Part shown: positions 37,679 through 48,900 of the stretch, piece after piece
How positions within the stretch are numbered: position 1 is the stretch's first letter
Layout: every line of letters begins with the position of its first letter
Assembly (NCBI GenBank): GCA_023634235.1
Contig: JAMKCF010000004.1
Span: forward strand, 5,373,202 to 5,437,201
Direction: 5' to 3'
Length of the DNA stretch: 64,000 nucleotides
From: Pisaster brevispinus
Lineage: Eukaryota > Echinodermata > Asteroidea > Forcipulatida > Asteriidae
The notes under the pieces: model-generated
The model's database searches: none
What the model was told of the DNA's origin: nothing
Seen by the model: the letters and a program-made list of their open reading frames with translations, nothing else
Made by a program: the position numbers and the translations under genes

Positions 37679-37972
37679 ACCTGGGCCCAATTTCATAGAG
37701 CTGCTTAACGGCCGATTTTGTGCTTACTGTGCAATTTCCATTTCATAGCACTGCTAACCGTAAGCACATGAGAAGGCATGCTAACCTTCCGGTGCTTACT
37801 GTATGAAAATGCATGACGCAACAATGCAATATCCATGGTGAACGCGCAAGATGGCTGCCTAATTTTCTTTCTAACCTGTGAAATACGCTTACGCTTAAGC
37901 AAATTTTTTTCTGCTATAGTTAGCACGAAAATTTGCTTACCGTTAAGCAGCACTATGAAATTGGGCCCAGGT
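37679..37972. mobile_element. Complete MITE, about 31-33-bp terminal inverted repeats
   Basis: The ends read acctgggcccaatttcatag on both strands and continue through gctgcttaacgg with a single mismatch over about 33 bp. At 294 bp it has no coding capacity. Inside, a second copy of the terminal motif (atttcatagcactgctaac) sits near 37740, suggesting nested origin. A truncated, oppositely oriented copy lies at 53378-53592. Confidence 0.85.
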
Positions 37973-38029
37973 TGTGATGAATATAGTTGCAGGAAGGCAG
38001 ATACTCATATACACCAATGCCTGCCCTGC

Positions 38030-38640
38030 TCTAGTAACAAGATGGTATCTGAGTTGGAGTCAGAACACCAACAGGTGAATGCAGCCCTGTATACCCTGGA
38101 AACTCCACAGCTCCGAGAATTAGTGGGAAAGGAACTTGAGATTGATGGCACTGAGGATGGCCTCTGCCCTCTTCATCTGGTAAAGAAAATCTCAAGGCAC
38201 TGGGCCATGATGAAGTAGACCATGGTACCCTGATGGTGGGTTAGCTATGCTAAAAATGGGGGACAAAAGAGGCAACCAACATAGCTAAACCCACACTAAG
38301 CTCCCTAGAGCCCTCAATGCCAGGTGAGAAGGATGCCCCTCCCAGCTACTGTTCCAGCTCAGATCCCCTCCAGTTAGAAAAGTGAGAAACTACGTATGGT
38401 GGCCCAATTTGGATGCAGAAATTGAGAAATGCGGAAATTGCGAACCTTCCAAATGTTCAGTTGCATTCAATTGATGACTTGTTTGAGAATGGAGAAGAAT
38501 TCAGGGTGACGGCCGCCAATGCAACAGCTGTATCATTTGAAGAATGGGTGGAGTTATGGTTTCACTTGAACCAGCAGGATACTACTAAAGAAATTGCATT
38601 TCCTTTCCTTGCCAGCTCAGGTAATACAGAATAGATCAAA
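38030..38640 (+). pseudogene. Probable Gag-region remnant of an LTR retrotransposon
   Basis: Two interrupted frames (about 38041-38218 and 38413-38634) are relatively charged and free of simple repeats. They lie immediately upstream of an RNase H remnant on the same strand. I recognise no domain; the assignment rests on position and on similarity in style to invertebrate Gag leaders. Confidence 0.3.
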
Positions 38641-38672
38641 AAAGATTCCTCTAAGTCAATGAAGTCGGCTTT

Positions 38673-39005
38673 TTGGGACCGACACCTGCCAAGGTTAAAG
38701 AATTGATTGGGTCATCAAAAAACAACAGACGATTTCAACCAAACTTCACCAACAATGTGTCCCAGGATGGAAAGCAGGAAGAAAAGTCCAGCATAATTGC
38801 TTTTAGATGCCAAACGCTACCACAGGCAGAGAAGAACTACCACCTCCATTCCCGTAAACTAGAGTTTCTTGCTCTGAAATGGGCAATAACTGATAAGTTC
38901 AGGGTCTACCTCTTCTATTCCCCTTCCTTCGTAGTTTATACTGACAACAACCCCCTTACATTTCCACTCTCCATTACGAGGTACTACTTTATATGCACAG
39001 CGCAT
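38673..39005 (+). pseudogene. Ty3/gypsy RNase H remnant (first family)
   Basis: The frame carries the hallmark order 'LPQAEKNYHLHSRKLEFLAL', 'KWAITDKFR' and 'VVYTDNNPLTF', typical of the RNase H domain that follows reverse transcriptase in Ty3/gypsy Pol. The preceding RT and following integrase are absent, so the fragment is isolated and non-functional. Its wording differs from the RNase H at 40850-41040, so at least two families contributed here. Confidence 0.7.
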
Positions 39006-39551
39006 TAATATACCGTGACCTCAACACGTCACTAGGTCATTCCAGGTACTCCAGTATCCACAGTAATCTTGTCAGATTCAGTCACGTCATGTTGTCATAA
39101 TAAAACATTACATTCTACTCCATAAACCAAGTCTATACCGAGATATTATACTCTCATCAACACAAGAAAAATACTATGAAACTTCATTGACCTTTTTGTA
39201 AAGCTCAGCTCTGATTGGGCGAAACTTTATTCGCCCTTCCAAAAATAATAAAAAACTGACCAATCAATAGGAGGGCGCCACCAGTGTTTGTGTATCGAAG
39301 CGCATAATGCATTTGATCGCGCACGCGTACGCGATAAAATGAAGTATTATTACAAAATGTGACATCGCTGGTTAGTTAAACTGGCAGATTTTCGGTTTGC
39401 TATCAAATATCAAGATCAGAATTTAGCCACTTGGTTTTTTTTTAGTTGAGGCGTTAAATCTGCAAATTTTTCATACACAAGCCAAAAGTTATTTTCCCAT
39501 CATGTTTTTGCCCAACACAGAGCTTTTGTTGGAAAGCTTGAAAGATACAGG
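39006..39551. other. Non-coding spacer between retrotransposon fragments
   Basis: No gene is supported. The stretch contains AATAAA-like sequences near 39100 and a cgcgcacgcgtacgcg run near 39318-39335. It might include LTR sequence, but no paired repeat was found within the window. Confidence 0.35.
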
Positions 39552-40162
39552 ATGACATCTCCGTGTCCACCAGACCTATCATTCCATGGAAGCCCAACCA
39601 ATCCCTTCACACCTCATCAGCAACTCATCCCCAGGAGTCCCCTCCACCTGGCAGATTCCGACTCTGTTGAAGTCACATCGACAGAGCATCAACCTTATGA
39701 CATCAACAGACGTATGTGCCATTCACATATACCTCATACAAGATTTAAAATGTTCCCACATTTTCCAGGTCTTCATCAGAAAGGAACGGGTTGAAGGTTG
39801 AAGACTGGGTGCGAGAAATCAGATATCTCTTGGAGGCAAACGGCCCCCAACCACCACTCCTGCAGTTCCAAAAAGTACATCACACCAGGGGCAGAGCTAG
39901 AGATGAAGTCCTGAATCTGGAGTCTCGAGGCAGTGAGGTTACAGCAGAGGCAGCCATATTAGAACTTCTGAAGGAGTTTGGGGAGGGCAACACAGCAACA
40001 ATGCCAATAGCAACTTTCTTCGCAAGAAAGCAAAACTTCAATGAAAGTTCGGCAGAATACACCATCGCTTTAGACCCTCTGCTGAGACACGTAGAAGAGA
40101 TGAAGAAGCGGCAAGGTGAAAATAGAGTCAGTAAGACAGCGCCTTGCTTCCATGAATCCTAG
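39552..40162 (+). pseudogene. Gag-like capsid-region remnant of a Ty3/gypsy element
   Basis: The frame 39791-40159 has an amphipathic, glutamate-rich composition with 'EFGEG', 'FFARKQ', 'ESSAEYTIAL' and 'LLRHVEEM', which resembles the retrotransposon Gag capsid segment of invertebrate Ty3/gypsy elements. It precedes RT, RNase H and integrase remnants on the same strand in canonical Gag-Pol order. Zinc knuckles and protease are not visible. Confidence 0.5.
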
Positions 40163-40299
40163 GTCAATGACTTTCAGGTCTTTAAGAAAAGAGTGGTCAG
40201 TGAAGAGGCCAGACAGGCAAGAGGGAATACAGATGATCATCACCCTCCTACAGCACCAAAGGCCACTGTGCAGAGGTTTGCCAACGCATTGACGACTTA

Positions 40300-41040
40300 C
40301 AAACAGCTGGAGTCATACATCAAAGTCAAAGCCTCTACGCTTCACCAAGAGTAATAGTGTGGAAGAAAGATGAACAAATCTGACTCTGCGTGGACTATCA
40401 GAGGATAAATTCAAAGGCAGTCAGAGACGCATTTCCCTTACTACATCCGAATATCTCCAACTCAAAATGGCAGGGGAAGATTGTCAGAAGAAAGCGTTCA
40501 TGACCCCCAATTCACTAGAATGCCGTTCGGTCTTATGAACGCGCCCACCACCTTCCAGTACCTGGGCCATGTAGTCTCAGCTGAAGGAGTCGCAACAAAC
40601 CCGGAGAAGATTGATGCCATAGTAAAGTGGCCGATACCGAAACGCAAAAGGAAAGATGTCAGAAGTTTTCTGGGAATCACGGGATACTACCCGAAGTATG
40701 TTAAAGACTATGCCAAGATCACCAACCCCCTGTTTGCACTGATTGGAGGGAAGCGAGGGACAAGAGACCCACCCTCCTTCTGGAAAGACATGAGTCAACT
40801 GGCATTCAAAACCCTGATCTCTAAAACTGGCGTCGGCTCCAATTCTGACTTACACTCAGCCATTCGTGGTACACACTGATGCATGTTTAGATGGGTTAGG
40901 AGCAGTATTGTCACAGCAACAGGATGGACGGGAGCGAGTAGTGGCCTAAGCAAGTAGGGCTCTCTCATCAGCAGAGAAGAAATATCTGTCGCATAAACTA
41001 GAGTTCAAAGCATTGCATTGGGCACTCACAGTCAAGTTAG
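40300..41040 (+). pseudogene. Ty3/gypsy reverse transcriptase and RNase H remnant
   Basis: RT pieces are seen in order: 'SPRVIVWKKD', a TGA stop at 40381, 'CVDYQRINSKAV', then 'MPFGLMNAPTTFQ', 'YLGHVVSAEGV', 'KIDAIVKWP' and 'RSFLGITGYYPKYVKDYAKI'. The catalytic YxDD segment between 'PTTFQ' and 'YLGHVV' is deleted. RNase H follows ('VVHTDACLDGLGAVLSQQQ', TAA at 40947, 'LSSAEKKYLSHKLEFKALHW'). Stops, the deletion and a frame change make this a dead copy. Confidence 0.85.
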
Positions 41041-41560
41041 CGGCCCTAAGTATGCACAGTCCAACGAAATGGCAGAAAGAACCATTCGAAGGGTAAAGCA
41101 GTTGCTAAAGAAAGCAATAAAAAGCAAGCAAGTTCCAAGTCTAATATTGGAGTACAGAAACACACAGATAGATAAGAATCTCGAATCACGAAATCAGTTG
41201 CTAATGAATAGAAAAACAACGAGCATTCTTCCCACGCAAACAAAAATGTTGGAACCAAAAGTTCACACCAACATTAAACAGCAACTTATCAACAGACAAA
41301 AAGTTCCTTAAAATGTACTACGATCGAAACACCATAACCCTACCAAATCCGAGCATGGCTAATACTATCAGGGTGCAACAGAAAAATGGAACTTGGCAAC
41401 CAGCTTTTGTTCCTCAGAAAACACCAATATAACCTTGATCCTACATTGTGGAAACATCTGCAGGGGAATTGAGAAGAACAAAGAAAACCCTCCAACTTTG
41501 GAATCACGAGATTTGCAACATGTGTTCCACAAAGGACCACAACAACTTACCAAAGAAACA
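41041..41560 (+). pseudogene. Ty3/gypsy integrase C-terminal remnant
   Basis: It resumes inside the integrase catalytic core ('GPKYAQSNEMAERTIRRVKQ', 'LEYRNTQI') directly after RNase H. The zinc-binding domain and the first part of the core are therefore deleted. After about 200 bp the C-terminal strand-type segment 'NGTWQPAFV' and, in a shifted frame, 'SYIVETSAGELRR' are visible. No intact frame remains. Confidence 0.75.
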
Positions 41561-41739
41561 GACCACAAAGCAGAAGTGGTAGGGCAATTAAGCCATGATG
41601 GCGAGAATCGATCATTGTTGAAAAGGAAGTTTAAAAGTTTAAAAGGTTAAAAGTAAGTTTCCGAGTAAACAGTTATCCATCAGGTTCAACTCCAGCATTA
41701 AAAGTTCCAGTTATAAAAATTTCCGATAGAAAATTAGAT

Positions 41740-41870
41740 TTGAAAATTAAATTTGAGCTATATGTAATGTCGTATCATGTAATAGTGCCCTCAAGTGATT
41801 CAATAAAGATGCGCTCTCTCTCATAATAAATGGCGTCTTCCTAGCACAGTCTAGACCACACCATGTGTTA
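41740..41870 (+). repeat. Possible LTR 3' end of the gypsy element
   Basis: About 200 bp past the integrase tail there is a segment with caataaagatgcgctctctc and aataaatggcgtcttcctag, the style of an R/U5 region in short invertebrate LTRs. No matching 5' copy was found, so this is only a suggestion. Confidence 0.25.
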
Positions 41871-42404
41871 CACGCAGCAGTACAAAACGCACTCATAGTT
41901 GATGCCAGAACACAATCTTGTATAGTTTGTTTATTTTTATAGTTTTATTCTCCAATGAAATAAAGATCTACTTACATGTAGACGTTATATAAAACATACA
42001 AAGAATGTTTTGCAATTGTGCAATGGAGAGAATAATTTTAACTAAGTGAAAGATGGAATGTTCCGTTTGCCTCGTTGAAAATTCCATCTTTCAACTCAAG
42101 CAAGTACTCTCACCATTGTGCTCATAAACATTCATTATCTGTGTTAATATCATAAAACAGACACAGAATTCTGAGCTCAGTTGTCGTCTGTGTCTGCAGT
42201 GCACGCCCTCTATAAGTTGTATCAATTGGCATTAATTTTGCGCTTTGAAACATTGTATCATAGTGCCTTAAACTGTAACCCCCCCATCCCCCCACCCCCC
42301 ACCCCCCTGGTCATGGGGCCTGAAGCATTCCTGAAACCATCTCAACTCATTTTGAGTATGCAGCACCGATAGCCAAATGGGCGCCGGGTTGCTAATCATT
42401 TGCA

Positions 42405-42535
42405 TTAACAATCTCTACCCTTGCAGGTACCCCTTTCACTCCTTGATGATGAGACGCAATTAAAGTCAAGTGTCTTGCCCAAGAGCACAAGTGTCACGAC
42501 CAGGATTCGAACCCTCACCCGATTCCGCTATCAGA
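42405..42535 (-). repeat. SINE family B variant, truncated
   Basis: The minus strand holds a box-B-like gggttcgaatcctgg, gtgacacttgtgctctt and, at its 3' end, ggtacctgcaagggtagag, shared with the variant at 33490-33712. Confidence 0.6.
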
Positions 42536-42967
42536 ACTATGTAAACATAAGTCTTTAAAAATTCTTTTTGAGATATGATTTTATATTCATTCACAAAAAT
42601 AATTTGTATACAAAAAAATCGTCATCGCTATACGCACTGAATTAACTTGATTTCTACAGATTCAAGTTAATTCTGGGTTTGAATTTGAAGAAAATCTCCA
42701 CTAGACCACAGGTCTTAAGCCAAGAACTTACACTGGCCAGAAAACTTTTGTTTTCCTTGTACTTGCTGAGCTCTTAGCAGGAAGTGTGGAAATGAAGAGC
42801 TCACGTATACATTAATAAATCTTCACAGAAGTATGTGTCTTCTTAAAAAAAACTCTTCAGGAATTGTTCATTTGTAAGTATACCATCCCGATGCTACAGT
42901 TACTCTACTCTTGCCAGTAGTCCAGTGGGTACTTTGAGTCCTGAGATTTGTCAAGAATTTGAACTCA

Positions 42968-45900
42968 TTATTTCCTCATCGTTAGGACGACCTTTCCCGT
43001 TGATTTTCGTGACATCACAAGCTGGAATGCTTCATTGACCTAAATAAAACAAGAGCGAAAAGAAAACAAAACATACAATAAATTCAAGATATGTGGCTTT
43101 TGTAGAGCCATCATTCTAGTTTCCTATTCCAAGGCAAAGTGAAGAGAAACTAAAATCAACAAAGTCCACAGAATTTCATGAGTAGATGACACAGGCAATG
43201 GACGAATTGTAAACAGGTTTCAAAAATTTGTGGAGTGATGTGGCTTAAAGGTTTATCACAGCGGATTCAAGCTCTGGTGTTTCTGATCAGCACAGTCCAT
43301 CCTTCAGACTCACCTTCTCTAATGGGAACGTCGCACATACATGAGGTTTAATCTTCCCTTCCTCGAAGAAGCCGATACAGTCCGCCACCGACTGCCTGAT
43401 GCGGGGAGGATCGTTCATCCGGTAGTTACCCCAGAACAGACCCAGGGCTGAGATGTTCTTCACCAGAAGGATGTTGGCTGGAATCTTGGGGATCTCCCCG
43501 CTGGTGAAACCGATGATGACGATGCGGCCCTCCCATGAGATGCTGAGATGAAAGAGGAGGGAAAAGCCCAGGAGGAAAATGAACGTTATTTAAAAAAAAA
43601 ACACTTTCTTGAAAACATTGTGGCTTGAATCAAAGCCCTAAGCCAGAGGTGTGTCATTCCAAGGACACTCAACATCCATAAATTAATGACATTTAAGTGT
43701 ACACCTAGCAAAATTCCACCAACAATCATTTTCCTTATACAGACTCACCATCTCAGGCAATCTTTGAAGATGTCCCCGCCCACTGCATCCATGATGACAT
43801 TGGCTCCTCGTCCCTTCGTCAGTTCCTTCGTCTTGTCCCTGACACTCTCCTGCTTGTAGTCTATGGCCGCCATGGCACCCTTGTCCATTACCAGCTTGCA
43901 CTTTTCTGGTCCCCCTGCAGCACCGATCACCTTTGTTGGGTAAAAGACGGAATAACAAATGTTCAAGCGTCTGTTCGTTTTGTATAATACCAGTGTATAT
44001 AAAGGTCAGCCATACTTTTGCCAACCACTGGTTTGAAATGTATTTGCTACAATACCTTAGCACTAAGGACATGAGATGCCAGATCAACTGTAGCTAGCCC
44101 AACCCCTCCAGCCGCTGCAGTCACAAGCACTGTCTCCCTGTAACAATTTTTAAAAGTGGTCAAAAAAATGAAGAAATCGTGAAATTGATAATAATAATAA
44201 TAATAAATGGTTCTTATATAGTGCACATATCCTAGTAGTAGTAGCTAGATCAAGGCACTTTACAACATTATTATCCCTGTTCATTAGGAATACTTTTAGA
44301 TCATTCCTCAAACTTTCTCAACTCCCTGGGGAGCACACAACATCATGCTGCTCAAATTAGCACTAAGGGGTTAATCAATACCCAGAGGTCATGGCTCTCG
44401 CTTCTGGACTCCCTACTGCAGCTCTCAAGTGTACTCTTCCTCCTTCTTCCCTAGTACCAGCAAAGAGTGGAACTCCTTACAGAATGATCCTGGTGACTTC
44501 ACAACACTCAATGCCTTCAAGGCAGCATTGAGGAGGGAAGGCACCATCTAGCTAGGCACTCTTCCACTTTTTAAACCGCACTACACTGTATATTATATTA
44601 TATTCTGCACATGAGATTTATTTTGTCTGCCTGCGCACATAATTACTTGGGCAGCGCGCGCACCAACCTCACAGTGCGTTATCTTCATACCATGAAGTCT
44701 GCACTTTACCTGGAAGAAGAAGAATACTGTCTGATGCAGTAGACCACTCACCCACAACACACCATAATAATTCAATACTGCCAATACACTGCCCTAAACT
44801 ACCAGCATTAGACAGGGAATCTCCACACCTCTCTAAACTGTGTGTGATTTAATGCCCATTTCAATTAATCCATGGAGTGTATTCATTGTGAACAGGTTAT
44901 GCAATAGGGGCATGTAAAAGTATGTTTGCTGTCCGCAGAAAAAAATGTATACCAAAATGGGGGAAAGATTTAAACCCTAATCCACTCAGCCAAAAAGTTC
45001 ATAACCAGAATTTACATTTTCCCAATGTTTCCTATACATGTTACCACTGTAGGCCTATCTTTACTTCTAAAACAAAACCAAATTTTTAATGGAAAAAAAA
45101 CTGTAAACAAATCAACAATTTTAGCCAGAACTAGGTATATTGTCATGGGAATATGGGGACTCTTTGGTTAAGGGGGCAGAGGGGTTGATTTGCCCGAAAT
45201 GTTATAACTAGATAAAAACACAATGACCAATTTCTAATACCAGCTAAACAGTCTTTTTTGCTTTCTCTCTGTTCAATTTCATTTCGAATTGCTGTGCTTG
45301 AATTCCCCCAAATGTTTTGCCCAAATTGGGGAGGGCAGGCAGTCCACCCCCCCTCATATGGTGATGGCTGTACAGAAATAATTTAGCTCTACAGGTGTTG
45401 CCTAGACGAGAAGTTAAGTAATTTTTCAATAATTTGGTGACACATAGACGAGCAATAATCATTAATCAGAACAACTGTGTGTGACTTTATTAGAGAGTGA
45501 AGATCAACCAGTCACTAGAGAATCACACACTCAGAATCAACAAATCACCTAGGACAAACACGGTCCCTAGAGGGCGCCATTAAACTTGTTTAAGTCCCCT
45601 ACTCAACAACAGGGTTCATGGATTTATCTGGCACATGAAGGGCCTGCTGTAGTATGTAGTATCTGGGTACAAGTCTAGCCCATGATGCCAATTGACCCCA
45701 GGCACCAACGTCACACGCGGTTACTGCCTGCTACACTCGCCGTTTTGGGAGTCCAACTTGCACGTACAAATTAAGGTCGAAGGTGTAAACACATTGTCAC
45801 CTAGAATACACACTTCACTGTATCACACACGGGGACACTGACTCCCAAAGTGGCACAACCAAAATTGTTATGTTGATGACGTCATGTGAGTGAGGTCAAT

Positions 45901-48900
45901 TCGAATAGCCGTTTTATCAGAAAGCACCGAGTATACAGTGTTCTTGAATAAACAACCTCCGAGGGGGGTACATTTAAATGAATTATAAAAACGGACTGTT
46001 AGCCAAGAGAGGCTCAAAGCCGTACACACGCAGCCCACAGGAAGTCAAGATAATTATGGGATTTATTTATTATTTCTGAGAAAGCTTTATAGAGGAAGTG
46101 GGGAGGGAGGGTCAGGTGGTTTGACTCACCCGGGCTGTGTATTGGCTCGTCTGGTCAAACCCATCCATGCCGTGCCGTAAGATACAGGCATGGCCGCCGC
46201 CTCCTCGTAGCTCATGGAGTTTGGGATACGATACAAATCCTGTGAAATGGAAAGAAAAACACTGCAAATAATCCCCAAAGAATCCATGCAGTGAAACTAG
46301 GAGCATTGCAACATCTGCCTTATACTGGCTGTGAAACATCTTTGAGATATCTTGGCCCAAGTTCATACACCTGCTGTAGCAGCAAATATTGCACCGAAGG
46401 GCAGAGTCCTTCATCCCTTCGTAGCAATTTCACCTCTTTTGAAGAAAAAGCCAAAAGTGCAGGGAAATCAATGAAAAATCCTGACAAATTTAGGGCTTGG
46501 ATAGCTTTTTGCAATTGCACAACTTGACACGATCATCAGTCTTTCACCAGTTGGACCACCTACTCCTTACCTGCTCATAGGCCAGGCACTGCTCACTGAA
46601 ACCAGAACCAAGGGCTAGACATCCGACCACACGGTCACCCTGGGAGAAACAAAACCACGATCATACATTTTACTATTGTTATTATTAATTATCATTGGTT
46701 TATCAAAAATGCAAACATGGCAGCCAAAAAGGGTCAACGGATGCAATAACGTACATTGAGCTGTAAACAACTTTGAAACACAGACAAGAGAGTTATACAG
46801 CAACACTAAAAAAGGAGCCAGCCATTCAATTGTTAAGACAATACAAATCTATTTTTAAAAAGGCTACTTTTGGTGGTTAAAGCTTATTGTTATATATCTG
46901 CTGGTTCTGCATTTGACGCTCGTTAGCTGGTCAGTATTTGCAGCAGTACCAGTCTAGGGCACCGGACTCAAGCTGTGGTGTTTCTGAGTGTTGATTCGAG
47001 TCAAGGTCTTGACACTTGTTAAGTCACTTAAACCATTATTGCTTCTTCCCTCAGATGGGATGAAAGCCGTCGATCCTGTGTGTTGTTTAATGCGCGTAAA
47101 AGAAACCAGTTTGTTGCAGTTTTTTCTGGTATGGTTGGCTGCAGATTGCACCGCAGCACCTTGTTAACCCTGGCAAGGTGTTATGAAAATGGATTATCAT
47201 AATTCTTTTGTTAACTTGCATACATGTCTTAAACATTTCTGTGCCTCAGAACAGTTAACTAGGTAGCTGGCACATTATGAATGCTTTAAATTTGAATTAT
47301 TATTGTCGTATGTTGTTGTTTCTATCAGGAAGGAGCCAATCCCGGAGACTGCTGGAAATTTAAAATGACAGGAAGGAAGATTGTTCCAAATCATTGGTCC
47401 ATACACTGAAAGCCAATCAAACGACAAGGATCTGTGTGTGCGGTGTATGTAAATAAAGTTATCACCATAAACACACCACAACTTTAAGCAGGCACCTTTG
47501 TTCACTTTGGGCCGAAAGTTTTAAAACTTAAGAATTTAGTTTTCATAGCATATGCATAACTATAACATGGTTTAGAAGGGGTTGTTACAATTTCCAGAGT
47601 GTGGGGTGGACGAGTTTACGCGTCTCTTTTGTGTTTATCGTGAAAAAAAAACCCATGAAAATGACAAGGATCAATGTGCGTTACATTTATAAAACAAATA
47701 TTGAATGCATTTCGTGTGCATTTTCGCAGAATATAATCACTCGGTGAAATCTGACTTTTCCATTTTTCTGGAATAGTTCAGATATCACTTGGTGGTTGTA
47801 TTCTGTGAAAGTGCAATCATATATGCATCCAATGTTTGTATAGAAGGCATTTCGTGGCTGAGTGGTCTAGTTCATTGGACCTAAGCTCCGGTGTTGTCAG
47901 CAGCAGAGTGTGGGTTCAACACCCGGTCATGACACTTGTGCTTTTGAGCAAGGCACCTAATCATAATTGCGTCATAAAAAGTTGGGAAGGTAGTGCATTC
48001 TGCTCTACCAGCCAGGCTCCTAGTGGATGATACCCATGCCTACATATGGACTGTGAAGGGGGTAACCCTGTTTCAGCCCCAGGAGTAGGTGGCAACGTGA
48101 CCCTGGTGACAGCTGTTTTGGGTAGACATCCCAAATCAGTTAAGTGTAGCCCTCACCTTGAAGTGGCTGTCCGGCCTTGTGATGTTAGGCAATTTCTCAT
48201 CAAACAAAAATAAATAAATAGCCACAGAAGTTCCTTGGCTAGAGTAACACCAATAGTAGTTCTTGAGGGAAGCTAAGCTGGGATGGTAAATCCTTACCTT
48301 CTTGACAGAGGTCACTCCATCTCCAACTTCCAACACCTCACCAGCCACTTCATTTCCTTTGTACACAAAAAGAAATTACCAAGCAACTTACTTCATGCAT
48401 CTTGAGAGAAAACGTGTACTTAAAAAGTGGCTGGCCGCTGTTCGGCACGGTCCATTAACAGCGGCCAGCCACCAGCCCGGTCATTACCATGCAGTGAAGA
48501 CCGGCCCCTCACACTGTCATTGCCTATAATGTACACCTAGTGAGCTATCAAAATGCTAGTTTGACAGTCACAGATTTCCTGATTCTCCCAACCAAACAAT
48601 ATTAATACAACTTAAGTTTTATTTTCCACATTTCATCCAACAAATATGCAACTCTTAACTCTCTAGAGTGCTTTACTATGATCCTTTATCACTTGAACGG
48701 AATCTAACACCATGTTGACTTGACACCTAAATGTTGGACTCTGATTATGATGATATGCTTGATCCCATAGAGCATAACCAGTTGACTAGTGCAGTCCTCA
48801 GTCCAACAGAATCCCAAAAAAAATATGCAGTTGGATTTTGATGTGTTGGACTTAGTTAGAACTAAACAAATTCACAAAACTTCATAATACAAGTGAACAT

